Below, one piece after another: positions 44,201 through 52,372 of a stretch of DNA of 64,000 bases. The notes under the pieces were generated by a model. The model worked only from the letters and a program-made list of their open reading frames with translations. It did no database searches and was not told where the DNA came from. Source of the stretch: Niastella soli. GTDB taxonomy: Bacteria; Bacteroidota; Bacteroidia; Chitinophagales; Chitinophagaceae. The stretch is from contig NZ_JAGHKO010000005.1 in the NCBI RefSeq assembly GCF_017742245.1, forward strand, positions 124,001 to 188,000, read 5' to 3'. The translations under genes and the position numbers were made by a program. Each line of letters opens with the position of its first letter. Position 1 is the stretch's first letter.

Positions 44201-47065
44201 AGTACAATTGGTAATATTTACCGTAGCTGCATTTCTGTTGAACATAGCTCCGCCATATGTGGAACTTGAACTGGTTGTAGCTTTATTGCCAGTAAAACTG
44301 CAATTATCAAATGTTGGCCCTGAATCAGGGTCCTGGCTGAAGATGGCACCGCCTGCATTATTGGAGATATTACCAGTAAAGCTGCAACCGGTAACATAAG
44401 GACTGGCCTTGTGGTCGTTTGCCAACGCCCCGCCATAAGTCAGTGTGCGGTTATTACTGAATGTACAATTTTGAATAAGTGGTGAAGCAGCTACCAATTC
44501 CATCGCGCCACCCAGTATAGCTGCCGTACCGTCGGTAAAGGTAAGGTTACGCAAGGCAGTTTTTGGGCCGGTAGCATTTGCCTGCATATAGATCCCGGCG
44601 CCATGTCCCTGGTATAAGAAAATGCCGGTATTTGCATAATTGAAGAGGCCGGAACCATTGGCTGTACCTTTGGTAAAGGTAAAGCCATCCACCACAATAC
44701 TATCGGAGGTAGCAGGAATATTCCCGGTGATCACCATTACGTGGTAGCTGTTATCGATGCTGTCATTCAATGTTCCTATATCACCGCTTAAAATAGTGGG
44801 ATTGTTCACAATATCGCGTACGCCGCCACCATTGGGATAACCACCATATATTTTAAATTTACCACGAAGGATCAGAAAGCTACTATCGCGATTGGTAGCG
44901 GTTTGATCACCGGTAGGGTAGTAGGTACCTTTGGCAACCAGAATGCTATCTACAATGGTACTTTGGCGGGCAACATCCAACGCCCTGGAAAACGTTTTGA
45001 ACGCATCTGTCCAGGTACTGCCACAATTGTTATCATTACCTGTACTTCCATCCACATACAATACAGCGGGCACAGGGTTTACTGTTACAGTATAAATCAC
45101 AGGTGTTCCATCGCAACCATTGGCGGTAGGGGTAATGGTATATACGGCTGTGCCGGTGGTGGTTCCGCTATTACTTAATGTTTGTGTAATGGCAGTGCCT
45201 GAACCGTTGCTGGCGCCGGTAACACCGGTTTGTACTACCGTCCAGGTATAAGTGGTACCTGGTTCTGAAGAAGAAGGCGTAATATTGGTGATGCCGCCAT
45301 TGCAAATAGTTTCGCCGGCAGCTAATGTTATTACTGGTAATGGTTTTATTACAAATGGCAAATTGGTTTGGGCCAATGTGCCGCATGCATCTGTTGCCCG
45401 GGCATGGATAGTGTAATTTCCAGGTGTCAACGCAGCACCGGTAGTAATGCTGGGGCCGGTACCCAGCGAGGGAATGCCGGAAGGATCGTAACTCCAGTCT
45501 ATGGTTGAAAAGGGCGGTACGCCATTTATACCAGAAGTGTTGAAAGTTATATCCTGTCCATTACATTGCAACACCGTAGTGGCGGTGATCGTTGATAATT
45601 CAGCGGTATGTCCGCTGATCACTGCCTCCAGCGGTTGAACAAGGCCAATACACGTATTGTCGCAACCCACAGGCCCTACACAGCCACGATATAATTTAAA
45701 TGTTACGTTAATAGGCGCAGGAGTACAGGAAGGAGCCGGTGCGCAGGGCAATAAACTCGTTTCATTAATATAACCGGCCCAGGCAGCCCCTGGTCCAGAA
45801 GCACTGTAACGTCTCACCAAACCTACACCCGGGCTTTGACACGTGCCCATAATTATCTTCCAGGCAAAGTTTTCAATACCGCAGGGTGCGGTGGCTACTA
45901 TGTATTCGGAAGTGGCAATGCCGGTAATGGTAGCATTGGCAGGCGGCGTAACTGCTATTGTGTAATCGCAGGAATTGGCCCATCCACAACTGGCATTGTA
46001 CATGCTGCCTGCGGTTGCTGCAGCAATGGAGTTGGAGCTTTGTACCAGCGGATCGATCACCACATCGCCTGTGGTTAAACCATTTTTGATAAAATCGGCA
46101 GGTACGGCGACACTCAATTTATTTCCTGAAACATGGAAAGGGAACTTTGTTACAACAGACGGCGCACTTTTCATGTAGCCAAAAGCAGGGGTGATCTTAA
46201 TGGCTTTGGGGGAGCCGGAAACATCGGCATAGGCGGTTTCTGTGCTGCTGCTTTCAGTATTGCTATTGTCAAAATACAGCCCTTTATTTTGGAGGCCTTT
46301 GAATGCATCTTCAAAATATAATTCCTGGTATTTGGTAAAATTCAACCGGTGAATGATAAAACTGGTTTTCACACCGCCGCGGCTTACCCGCATTTCTGCA
46401 TCCATACCCGGAAAGATGTTGGTGATGCGTATACCGTCGCTGCCTATGGTATACTGGCTCCAGTCGGCAGTTGCCAGTAAGGTTTTGTTATTACCGGTAA
46501 CACCGTATAGTGACCAGTTATTAAACTGTACTTTACCGGTAGCTGTAATTATATAACTTTCTTTGGCGGTAATATTTATGCCCACGGGGTCCCATTGATC
46601 AGTAGCCTCGTAGATGTTATTACCTACCGGCTTTAAGGTGGCATCAACAGGGATCCATTCGCCGTTGCGTTGAAAATTGATGGGATCGAATCCCTTTCTC
46701 TTTGTGAATTGTGCCGGGTGTGCAGGATCTATATAATAGCTTTCATAAGCTGTTCGTTTTTTCACCACTTCTGCATACTTCACCGGATCGTTCCCAAAGG
46801 TCCTGTAAACAGCATTCACATGATAGGTCAACCCGGGATTCACTTTTCCCCAGATAGCAGCAGGTATTTTTTCTGTAACCGGGAAATTGAGAAAGTTAGC
46901 CTCAATGGCTTTCATGCCTTCGCTTTGAGGTGCAACAGGGTCTGAAACCACTGCATCCTGGGCAATGCCTGCATAACACCAGGGTAACAATAAAAGAATA
47001 AATACCGACTTTAACCAACCGGTATTTCTTCCAATAGGGTAAAAAAATCGCAAATTTCGATTCAT
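41261..47065 (-). CDS. Giant T9SS type B surface adhesin with beta-helix and MBG repeats
   Basis: Start MNRNLRFF (47065) gives a signal peptide; an ATG 51 bases upstream is less likely. The 1934-residue protein has an N-terminal region of unknown fold (to about 450), Ig/PKD-like units (about 500-660), a right-handed parallel beta-helix (about 665-1140, with repeated GGAI and NCTFTGN motifs), a YDG domain and four to five MBG domains (about 1215-1690), one more Ig-like unit and a gliding-motility C-terminal domain (about 1845-1934, IFSPNGDNLHDRWVIENL, DGKVNGTDMPVGTYYYIID). The last domain sends it through the type IX system. It is a surface adhesin or matrix protein, cotranscribed with its PorP/SprF anchor. 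Confidence 0.9.
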   Translation of the reverse strand: MNRNLRFFYPIGRNTGWLKSVFILLLLPWCYAGIAQDAVVSDPVAPQSEGMKAIEANFLNFPVTEKIPAAIWGKVNPGLTYHVNAVYRTFGNDPVKYAEVVKKRTAYESYYIDPAHPAQFTKRKGFDPINFQRNGEWIPVDATLKPVGNNIYEATDQWDPVGINITAKESYIITATGKVQFNNWSLYGVTGNNKTLLATADWSQYTIGSDGIRITNIFPGMDAEMRVSRGGVKTSFIIHRLNFTKYQELYFEDAFKGLQNKGLYFDNSNTESSSTETAYADVSGSPKAIKITPAFGYMKSAPSVVTKFPFHVSGNKLSVAVPADFIKNGLTTGDVVIDPLVQSSNSIAAATAGSMYNASCGWANSCDYTIAVTPPANATITGIATSEYIVATAPCGIENFAWKIIMGTCQSPGVGLVRRYSASGPGAAWAGYINETSLLPCAPAPSCTPAPINVTFKLYRGCVGPVGCDNTCIGLVQPLEAVISGHTAELSTITATTVLQCNGQDITFNTSGINGVPPFSTIDWSYDPSGIPSLGTGPSITTGAALTPGNYTIHARATDACGTLAQTNLPFVIKPLPVITLAAGETICNGGITNITPSSSEPGTTYTWTVVQTGVTGASNGSGTAITQTLSNSGTTTGTAVYTITPTANGCDGTPVIYTVTVNPVPAVLYVDGSTGNDNNCGSTWTDAFKTFSRALDVARQSTIVDSILVAKGTYYPTGDQTATNRDSSFLILRGKFKIYGGYPNGGGVRDIVNNPTILSGDIGTLNDSIDNSYHVMVITGNIPATSDSIVVDGFTFTKGTANGSGLFNYANTGIFLYQGHGAGIYMQANATGPKTALRNLTFTDGTAAILGGAMELVAASPLIQNCTFSNNRTLTYGGALANDHKASPYVTGCSFTGNISNNAGGAIFSQDPDSGPTFDNCSFTGNKATTSSSSTYGGAMFNRNAATVNITNCTFTGNQANSTGFTYGGVIYSIGSSTTNITKSIFTTNQATGGGGAIAIDGNSITNISYSSFDGNISRNLAGDVGSGGALQTMTGGGTFNINNSVLVNNSAAGTNDDGGGAIMAYSGTFNCRSVTLSGNITASSIKPNAAGISVVAGATVNFFNSISWGNPANQVHNLGTINYDHSLVKGSAAALPNLDLDPQFVNAGNPSGPDGQWGTADDGLQLTPCSPAADMGNNSLLAGIPTDEAGNGRIFGPLVDMGAYELQAPLTPMNFTNVVKTYGDADAPVPNITNCSGLPVTFSITNTALATIVSGNLHILKAGTTTITAHTVNGVPDVTVNLTINPKPITIGLTSTAVSKVYDGNTNATVSAANLQFAAGDVVGTDDVTITLSSPLASYDTKDAGTGKTVSVPLANISLTGTTAGNYIISNTTDISAPIGIITPLAIIITADTKTKVYSNVDPAFTYTNTPALIAGDAFTGSLNRTPGENVGTYTINQGSLALSSNYTITYNANDLTITPLAITITADTKTKVYGNADPALTYTYTPALVTGDAFTGSLSRAAGENVGTYTINQGSLALSSNYTITYNANDLAITPLAIAITADTKTKVYGNADPALTYIYTPALIGSDAFSGSLTRTAGENIGNYTINQGSLVLSSNYTTTFTNNNLLITPRPVTVTATGQSKTYGDADPALTYTFAPALAFSDVFTGSLSRASGENVGIYAIGQNTLTLGNNYQLTYVPADLVILKAVLTATAGNKTICANETLYSSEVPVSYSGFKFSDNKAVIRREPTTIIPAYSSAGTYSLIPIGGSADNYTFAYAYGQLTVLPVPLGAIAQIPIGPGVVNTPNVNSGVQLNAPADAGYNYSWSTGETTQSILTRTSGAYSVRVTNSQGCSTKFYSDVKQLNVIIPNIFSPNGDNLHDRWVIENLENYPGNIVLIYNRYGQVVYKMSNFTSWDGKVNGTDMPVGTYYYIIDLRNGQKPLTGYIDIIR
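42230..42920 (-). repeat. Tandem 228-bp MBG-domain repeats within the adhesin gene
   Basis: The adhesin gene has three near-identical 228-bp units here (76 residues each); the site GTAGTTGCTGCTTAATGC recurs at 42491 and 42719. The encoded consensus includes ITADTKTKVYGNADPALTY and GENVGTYTINQGSLALSSNY. The high DNA identity implies recent unit duplication or conversion and makes copy number prone to change. Confidence 0.8.
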
Positions 47066-47635
47066 GATTATTAGGGAGGGGTTAATTTTCAGCAAAGAAT
47101 AGCCTGTAGCTACCAACCGGCAGCTAAAACAGCCTGAACCTCAGGCGCATCATCGTATGTGCTCAGGGACTATTAAGAAATCGGGAAGATATTTTTCAAT
47201 AGTGTGTAGGGTTTCATACGGGGCGTTTCCTTACCGGAAAAAAGGGGTTCGTTTTCATATAGTAAAAAATACCTGGCGAAAGTACAATTTGGCCCCTGGT
47301 ATTACAAGTAGATTGTATGTGAATGACGAAAAATTGTATGTAAATGTAGTAGGTGATATTAAAACCGCCTTTTTACTGAAGTTATAAAAATGGCAATCAC
47401 CCAATTACATATTATAGTAAAATAAAATTATGCTATGATGAATTGTATATAGCAGGTTTAAAATGATCGGAATTGTTACCCTCAAACTTTTTTGGATACT
47501 TCTTCTGTAAATGGCTGGCGTTTGGCCGTCTAACACTAATAACATCAGTGTTGGTTTCTTCATTCTGAAAATAAAATTGCGCAACCAGATAATTGCACGT
47601 ATATTTGCAACCATGTAGTTGCAAATAATTCAACA
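47066..47635. other. Divergent intergenic region between adhesin and ArsR genes
   Basis: The 570 bases contain the adhesin promoter on the minus strand and the ArsR promoter and operator on the plus strand (see next entry). I see no gene in it. Confidence 0.5.
47600..47627 (+). promoter_or_regulatory. ArsR promoter with overlapping operator
   Basis: A Bacteroidota -7 element TATATTTG (47600-47607) overlaps a perfect inverted repeat, arms TATTTGCAAC (47602-47611) and GTTGCAAATA (47618-47627), 6-nt spacer. It lies 9 bases before the ArsR start codon. Binding there would block the promoter, so autorepression is likely. Confidence 0.7.
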
Positions 47636-47962
47636 ATGGAACAAAGAAGAGATATTTTCCAGGCTATTGCCGACCCAACCCGGCGGGCGATCATGGCCCT
47701 GATTGCCTTGCAGGCAATGACCCCCAATGCCCTTGCCGAACATTTTAATACCAGCAGACAGGCGGTGTCAAAACATATTAAAATATTGACCGAGTGCGAA
47801 TTGGTAAAACAGGAACAACATGGCCGGGAAATTTATTACTCCCTTGAAATTAAAAAAATGAAAGAGATTGATAAATGGTTAGATCAATTCAGAAAACTTT
47901 GGGAAACTCAATTTAATCAACTTGACAAAGTATTAGCAACAATTAAAAAACAAAAAAAATGA
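47636..47962 (+). CDS. ArsR-family transcriptional repressor
   Basis: The 108-residue winged-helix protein shows [42 protein letters not shown] as recognition HTH, and the wing [15 protein letters not shown]. It lacks the metal-binding ELCVCDL motif of true arsenic sensors, as usual for the subgroup paired with SRPBCC proteins. It overlaps that partner gene by ATGA and is preceded by a palindromic operator, so it probably represses its own two-gene operon. Confidence 0.92.
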   Translation: MEQRRDIFQAIADPTRRAIMALIALQAMTPNALAEHFNTSRQAVSKHIKILTECELVKQEQHGREIYYSLEIKKMKEIDKWLDQFRKLWETQFNQLDKVLATIKKQKK

Positions 47963-48462
47963 CAACGAATTTGCTATTTGATTTTACGGTTGACAAAGCG
48001 GCTAAAACCGTATATATAACCAGAGAATTTGATGCCGAACTTTCGCTTGTGTGGGATGCATTTACCACGAAGGAGTTGCTTGACCAATGGGTAGCGCCCA
48101 AACCCTTTGTTTCAAAAACAAAACATATGAATTTTGAAGTGGGTGGCCGCAGGTTTTATGCAATGGTAGGTCCGGATGGACAGGAGGGTTGGATACTTCA
48201 GGAATACACTTCCATTACGCCAAAGACCCATTTCAAAATGTTCAATGTTTTTGCAGACAAAGATGAAAATCCTCAACCGCCTGGTTCTGAATGGGATTTT
48301 AATTTTAGCGAACAGGAAGGAAAAACAATAGTGAACATTACCATTTATAATGAATCGCTTGCCCGTATGGAGAGGATGATTGAAATGGGCTTCAAAGAAG
48401 GCTATGCCGCCTCTATTCAAAACCTGGAAGAACTGTTGGGTTCTTTATCACAAAAACGGTAG
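47959..48462 (+). CDS. SRPBCC (AHSA1/START-like) ligand-binding protein
   Basis: The 167-residue protein follows the AHSA1-type SRPBCC fold: [27 protein letters not shown], then [33 protein letters not shown] and a C-terminal helix [18 protein letters not shown]. Such proteins bind hydrophobic ligands in a helix-grip pocket, and the partner repressor may respond to the same compound. Start ATG overlaps the ArsR stop by four bases. It is the end of the operon, with a strong terminator after it. Confidence 0.92.
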   Translation: MTTNLLFDFTVDKAAKTVYITREFDAELSLVWDAFTTKELLDQWVAPKPFVSKTKHMNFEVGGRRFYAMVGPDGQEGWILQEYTSITPKTHFKMFNVFADKDENPQPPGSEWDFNFSEQEGKTIVNITIYNESLARMERMIEMGFKEGYAASIQNLEELLGSLSQKR

Positions 48463-48492
48463 TAAGGAACAACTAACGTAGGAATGATTCGA

Positions 48493-48536
48493 AATAAAAG
48501 AGCCTTCAAATTTAACGATTTGAAGGCTCTTTTATT
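48493..48536. terminator. Strong bidirectional terminator
   Basis: Perfect 19-bp arms, AATAAAAGAGCCTTCAAAT (48493-48511) and ATTTGAAGGCTCTTTTATT (48518-48536), with a 6-nt loop. T-rich on the plus side, after the SRPBCC gene. Confidence 0.85.
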
Positions 48537-48586
48537 AAGACAACTGAAGGTATGATAATTGCACGCTTGACATAAAATGGATCAAT

Positions 48587-48736
48587 ATGATACGCAAATT
48601 AAAATCCGGACAATACCGTTTGTATTCAAAGAAAAAAGATCCTAAAACGCATAAAAGGAGAAACCTGGGTACATTCAGTTCGTTGGCAGCCGCTCAAAAG
48701 CATGAACGGGAAGTACAATATTTTAAAAGACATTAA
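48587..48736 (+). CDS. Small basic protein (49 residues)
   Basis: An ATG frame of 49 codons encodes a highly basic peptide: KLKSGQYRLYSKKKDPK, then KRRNLGTFSSLAAAQKHERE and YFKRH. The pattern 'G-x-Y-R-L-Y-S-K..GKRRNLGTF..AAAQKHE' looks like a conserved small protein, with a strand pair and one helix similar to an AP2/integrase-arm DNA-binding fold. It probably binds nucleic acid. It lies 50 bases downstream of a terminator and has its own transcript. Confidence 0.7.
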   Translation: MIRKLKSGQYRLYSKKKDPKTHKRRNLGTFSSLAAAQKHEREVQYFKRH

Positions 48737-49171
48737 ATGCATTAAAAAGCGATGATCTTCGCTACTATTGCTTCAATTTTAATTAACATTTATTTGCCAT
48801 CTATACAGTAAATTAGTGCTACTTTTATAAAGATGCCAGGTAGCACCGAAAATATAATTGTCAACAATCGTATCAACCATGTACTGGTTGATATGACAGA
48901 TTGCTATACCTGTTCATTTACTGAATTCCAACCTTTTTGCACCAGCTTATATTACATTTCCAATTTTAAGGACTTTAGCACTTTTCGGCAAGCCTGACAG
49001 CTATTCTCATTCCTGTTCGTTTTTCCGCATAGGTAATTATCAGGCTTGATAGCTTACTATATCCTTTTTTGTGTTCTTCCGTTAAAGGGAGACAGGTATT
49101 CTTTATGCGATGAGGGTGTTATCACCTCTATCGCAATAGTGATACTATTGCTACATTAAATTTATATAAAG
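48737..49171. other. Gene-poor stretch with one doubtful small frame
   Basis: The only candidate is an ATG frame at 48833-48997 (54 codons), which includes DCYTCSFTEF and a C-terminal hydrophobic/aromatic stretch. It may be a small Cys-containing peptide or chance. A TACTTTT element precedes it (about 48820). I see nothing else in this stretch. Confidence 0.3.
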
Positions 49172-49618
49172 ATGAGTAACGTTGATACACTGTTTACTTC
49201 AAATAAGTACAGAGAACTTAGTGAACTGGGATCAAAATTAAACATGTCTTTTTCCAGTCACCTGGATTTAGGAAAGATGATAATAGCCCTGGATGGAATA
49301 AAGAAATGCCTGTTGGTACTGGATACCGGTAGGGAAGTAAAACGCCCCACGATAATTGACCTGAATGAAGTGGCTGTTGTAGCGGTTAAAAAAAGTTATG
49401 GCAGCATAACCCAGGAAGAATTGAATTACAAAGGCCTTGAACAGTTCCTGGAAAAGATAGACCTGCAATTCGAATTGACCCGCGGCAAACCAACGATCGT
49501 TTTACCATTTTATGATCATAGTATAGATAAGCTGGCCGACCGGCGCAAGTTGGAACGAAATGCTGATACCTGGAGAATGATCCTGTCAAAAATGTTAGGC
49601 GGGGCTATAAGCAATTAA
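49172..49618 (+). CDS. Hypothetical cytoplasmic protein upstream of a Rnk-like gene
   Basis: The 148-residue protein has no signal peptide. The central part GKMIIALDGIKKCLLVLD and PTIIDLNEVAVVAVKKSYGSI looks like a PH-type barrel, as in small membrane- or stress-associated proteins, and the end is a basic helix. I do not recognise a named family. It ends in TAATG, one base overlapping a possible start of the next gene, and so is probably cotranscribed with the Rnk/GreA-like factor. Confidence 0.6.
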   Translation: MSNVDTLFTSNKYRELSELGSKLNMSFSSHLDLGKMIIALDGIKKCLLVLDTGREVKRPTIIDLNEVAVVAVKKSYGSITQEELNYKGLEQFLEKIDLQFELTRGKPTIVLPFYDHSIDKLADRRKLERNADTWRMILSKMLGGAISN

Positions 49619-49653
49619 TGAATCAATATTTTTTAATTAAAGTTAAAATCCTC

Positions 49654-50055
49654 ATGTTAAAAATAAAGAACGAACTGGTTGTTACAACAGACGATTATAA
49701 ACTGTTGGTCTCTTACCTGAATGGCGGGCACGAAAGGACAGCGTTTGATCCTCGTAATGCAGCAGCATTATATGCTGAATTGAAAAAAGCAAAGTTGGTT
49801 GACAAAATTGATTTTCCCGAGGATGCAGTGCGGATAAACTCTACTGTACAGATAAAGGCAGATGGGAAAGAGGCCGTTTTGCAGTTCGTGCTGGTAACAC
49901 CCGATAAAGCCAATGTTAAAGAAGGAAGGATTTCGATCATGGCGCCCATTGGAACTGCGCTTATCGGGTTTAGAAAAGGGCAACAGGTGAAATGGAAGGT
50001 GCCCGCCGGTGAAAAGACCTTTACTATCCTGGACGTGATAAATGAAAGTGATTAA
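49654..50055 (+). CDS. Rnk/GreA C-terminal-domain transcription factor
   Basis: Start MLKIKNELVV (49654) matches the family; another ATG at 49618 overlaps the previous stop. The ~133-residue protein has a short N-terminal helix pair (TTDDYKLLVSYLNGG, LYAELKKAKLV) and a GreA/GreB C-terminal FKBP-like domain (VRINSTVQIK, QFVLVTPDKANVKEGRISIMAPIGTALIGFRKGQQVKWKVP). This is the plan of Rnk, an RNA-polymerase-secondary-channel binder that, unlike GreA, has no long coiled coil and does not cleave RNA. It could adjust transcription or nucleotide metabolism. Confidence 0.88.
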   Translation: MLKIKNELVVTTDDYKLLVSYLNGGHERTAFDPRNAAALYAELKKAKLVDKIDFPEDAVRINSTVQIKADGKEAVLQFVLVTPDKANVKEGRISIMAPIGTALIGFRKGQQVKWKVPAGEKTFTILDVINESD

Positions 50056-50178
50056 CACCCCTGATTTTGTTACAAAATTCCGCAAACAGGTTACTTCCCC
50101 GCAATGGCTATTGCTCAATTTTGATGAAAGAAAACCAAAGCGCCGTTTGCTTTGGACAAAATCATCAAAAAAATTAGC

Positions 50179-50916
50179 ATGAAAAAAGTATTGATAACAG
50201 GAGGAAACAAAAGTATTGGTTTTGAAACTGCTCGTCAATTGTTGCAAAAAGGCTATTATGTTTACCTGGGCAGCCGCAGTCTGGAAAAAGGGGTGGAGGC
50301 CGTTGAAAAACTGAAAGGGGAAGCATTATTCAATGTGGAGGCCATAGTATTAGATGTTGCCGATACTGCATCGGTAAATGCAGCCCGGGAGGAAATTGGC
50401 AGGAAAACGGACATGTTGGATGTCTTGATCAATAACGCCGGAATAAACGGCGGGTTGCCGATGTCGGCATTGGAAGCTTCCATAAACCAGTTCCAGGCTG
50501 TATATGAGACCAATTTATTTGGCGTAGTCAGGATGGTACAGGCTTTTATAGACCTTTTAAAAAAATCGCCGACGCCACGCATTGTGAATGTAAGCTCCAG
50601 TCAGGGATCGCTTACATTGGCTGATGATCCAACCCATAAATACTATCAATTTAAAGGCGCCGTGTACCAGTCTTCAAAATCAGCGCTGAATATGTATACC
50701 ATCGCGCTTGCTTACCAGCTGCGTGATACACCATTCCGGATTAACGCCGTTGACCCCGGCTTTACAAAAACCGATTTTAATAACCATCGGGGTACCGGCA
50801 GCGTGGAGGAGGCGGGTGCACGGATCGCCAAATATGTTTTGATAGGAGCCGATGGACCAACCGGTAAGTATATTAGTGAAGAAATGAATCCGGAGGGAGG
50901 GATAATTCCCTGGTAA
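50179..50916 (+). CDS. Short-chain dehydrogenase/reductase (SDR)
   Basis: Start MKKVLITGG (50179) is chosen over a TTG 27 bases upstream. The 245-residue protein is a classical SDR: cofactor motif TGGNKSIGFETA, NNAG in VLINNAGINGG, catalytic Ser in NVSSSQGSL and the YxxxK in YQSSKSALNM, with the PG motif AVDPGFTKTDF. It oxidises or reduces an alcohol/ketone with NADP(H), substrate unknown. It lies 60 bases upstream of an AraC-type gene on the same strand. Confidence 0.92.
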   Translation: MKKVLITGGNKSIGFETARQLLQKGYYVYLGSRSLEKGVEAVEKLKGEALFNVEAIVLDVADTASVNAAREEIGRKTDMLDVLINNAGINGGLPMSALEASINQFQAVYETNLFGVVRMVQAFIDLLKKSPTPRIVNVSSSQGSLTLADDPTHKYYQFKGAVYQSSKSALNMYTIALAYQLRDTPFRINAVDPGFTKTDFNNHRGTGSVEEAGARIAKYVLIGADGPTGKYISEEMNPEGGIIPW

Positions 50917-50976
50917 CGTTCAGGATTTAACCTGTAACTATTTTGCTGTAAATTATTATTGTAGTAATTTTTTATC

Positions 50977-51891
50977 ATGGAGAAGGATAATACCAGGTTC
51001 AAACTTAATTCCATAGCTGACGCACACCGGCTGTTCGATCTGCCCAAGCCGTTGCATCCGTTGATCACGCTGGTAAATAACTTAAATAACCAGATCGATC
51101 TCAACAGACTGCCACGGCCTCATGTATTAAATTTTTATAAGATATCCTTTAAGACAAAGCTAACCGGTAAGCTCAGGTATGGGCAGGGGTATTATGATTT
51201 TGAAGAAGGCGGGTTGATGTTTGCCTCTCCCGGACAGGTAATAAGCAATGATGAAGAAATTGGCGAACATACCGGCTATACTATTCTAATACACCCTGAT
51301 TTCTTTCTCGGCAATCCTTTGTCGAAAAAAATAAAAGAATACGGTTTTTTCTCTTATGCTGTCAACGAAGCATTGCATTTGTCTGACAAAGAAAAGGAAA
51401 CTATAGTTGCTGTTTTTGAGATCATGGAAGAGGAGTTCAATAGCCGGATCGATGATTTCAGTCAGGATATTATAATTGCGCAGATTGAACTATTGCTGAA
51501 TTATGCGGAACGTTTTTATAAACGGCAGTTTATTACCCGCCGATTTGTAAGCAACGATCTGTTACAAAAGCTGGAAGCGATCCTGGACAATCATTTTTCC
51601 AGTCAAAGTGCCATTAGTGAAGGCATCCCAACTGTGCAGCAGCTTGCTGAACAGTTGAATATCTCTGCCAGCTACTTAAGCGATATGCTTCGTTCCCTGA
51701 CGGGGCAAAACGCCCAGCAGTTGATTCATCACCGATTGATTGAAAAAGCTAAAGAGATATTATCTACATCCGATCAGTCGGTCGCAGAGATTGCCTATCA
51801 ATTAGGATTCGAGCATCCCCAGTCATTTAGCCGTTTGTTTAAAACAAAGACAAATCTCACCCCACAGGAATTCAGAAGATCATTTAACTAG
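50977..51891 (+). CDS. AraC-family transcriptional regulator
   Basis: The 304-residue protein has an N-terminal cupin-like sensor of about 170 residues (LRYGQGYYDFEEGGLMFASPGQVISN) and a C-terminal double HTH (VQQLAEQLNISASYLSDMLRS and VAEIAYQLGFEHPQSFSRLFKTK, then TNLTPQEFRRSF). It is of the type often found beside oxidoreductases in Bacteroidota and probably controls the adjacent SDR gene. Confidence 0.92.
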   Translation: MEKDNTRFKLNSIADAHRLFDLPKPLHPLITLVNNLNNQIDLNRLPRPHVLNFYKISFKTKLTGKLRYGQGYYDFEEGGLMFASPGQVISNDEEIGEHTGYTILIHPDFFLGNPLSKKIKEYGFFSYAVNEALHLSDKEKETIVAVFEIMEEEFNSRIDDFSQDIIIAQIELLLNYAERFYKRQFITRRFVSNDLLQKLEAILDNHFSSQSAISEGIPTVQQLAEQLNISASYLSDMLRSLTGQNAQQLIHHRLIEKAKEILSTSDQSVAEIAYQLGFEHPQSFSRLFKTKTNLTPQEFRRSFN

Positions 51892-52196
51892 TAAACGGGT
51901 TACCCGTTGTATTGAGGCTACAATGATAAACGCAAATAACTTAAATAGTGCTTAAAGAGAAAGAAAAGAAATGGTAACTAAGATGAATAACAGTTTTTAA
52001 TGAAAAAAAGGGGCGATACTTTTGGTATCACCCCTCTAAATCTCACGAAAAAAAATCCTAAACATTAATACTGTAAATCTATAAGATCTAACCTTAAAAA
52101 GACCTTAATGGGTGGTTTTAAAGGATAAAATAAAAACATTGAACACGCAGTTCCTTTGATAGGTTGTAGTAGGATTATGTATTTCAGCGATCTGCT
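51892..52196. other. Intergenic region with a terminator-like hairpin
   Basis: AGGGGCGATAC (52008-52018) pairs with GTATCACCCCT (52024-52034) with one mismatch. On the minus strand it is followed by TTTTTTT, so it may end the otsA transcript after the remnant listed next. The rest has no recognised feature. Confidence 0.5.
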
Positions 52197-52372
52197 TTAC
52201 AAGTGGTAATCCGAGTCTTTGCCTTTCCAGACCTTGTTCAGGATTTCTTCTTTTGAAACAAGGTGATCGCCTGCATCGGCCAGCAGTACTAACAGGCTGA
52301 ATTCTGTAAGGCGTCCAGCCTGACCAGGATCGATCATCAATTCTGAATGGAAGACATGGTCCTTAAAATGTT
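52197..52372 (-). pseudogene. Winged-helix (OmpR-type) domain remnant at the 3' end of otsA
   Basis: On the minus strand, in a frame different from otsA, about 58 codons encode [14 protein letters not shown], then RLTEFSLLVLLADAGDHLVS and KEEILNKVWKGKDSDYHL before TAA. This is the first half of a Trans_reg_C winged helix of response regulators (LT-x-EF-x-LL...VSKEEIL-x-x-VW). It overlaps the last ~30 bases of otsA and has no start or receiver domain. A fragment left by a past recombination is the most likely explanation. Confidence 0.6.

Noticed and set aside
43071..44399. Several plus-strand frames opposite the adhesin
   Set aside because: They are hydrophobic or low-complexity mirrors of the repeat-rich adhesin gene, with no family features.
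49618..49653. Upstream ATG for the Rnk-like gene
   Set aside because: It adds 12 residues without family match; ATG 49654 begins where the family begins.
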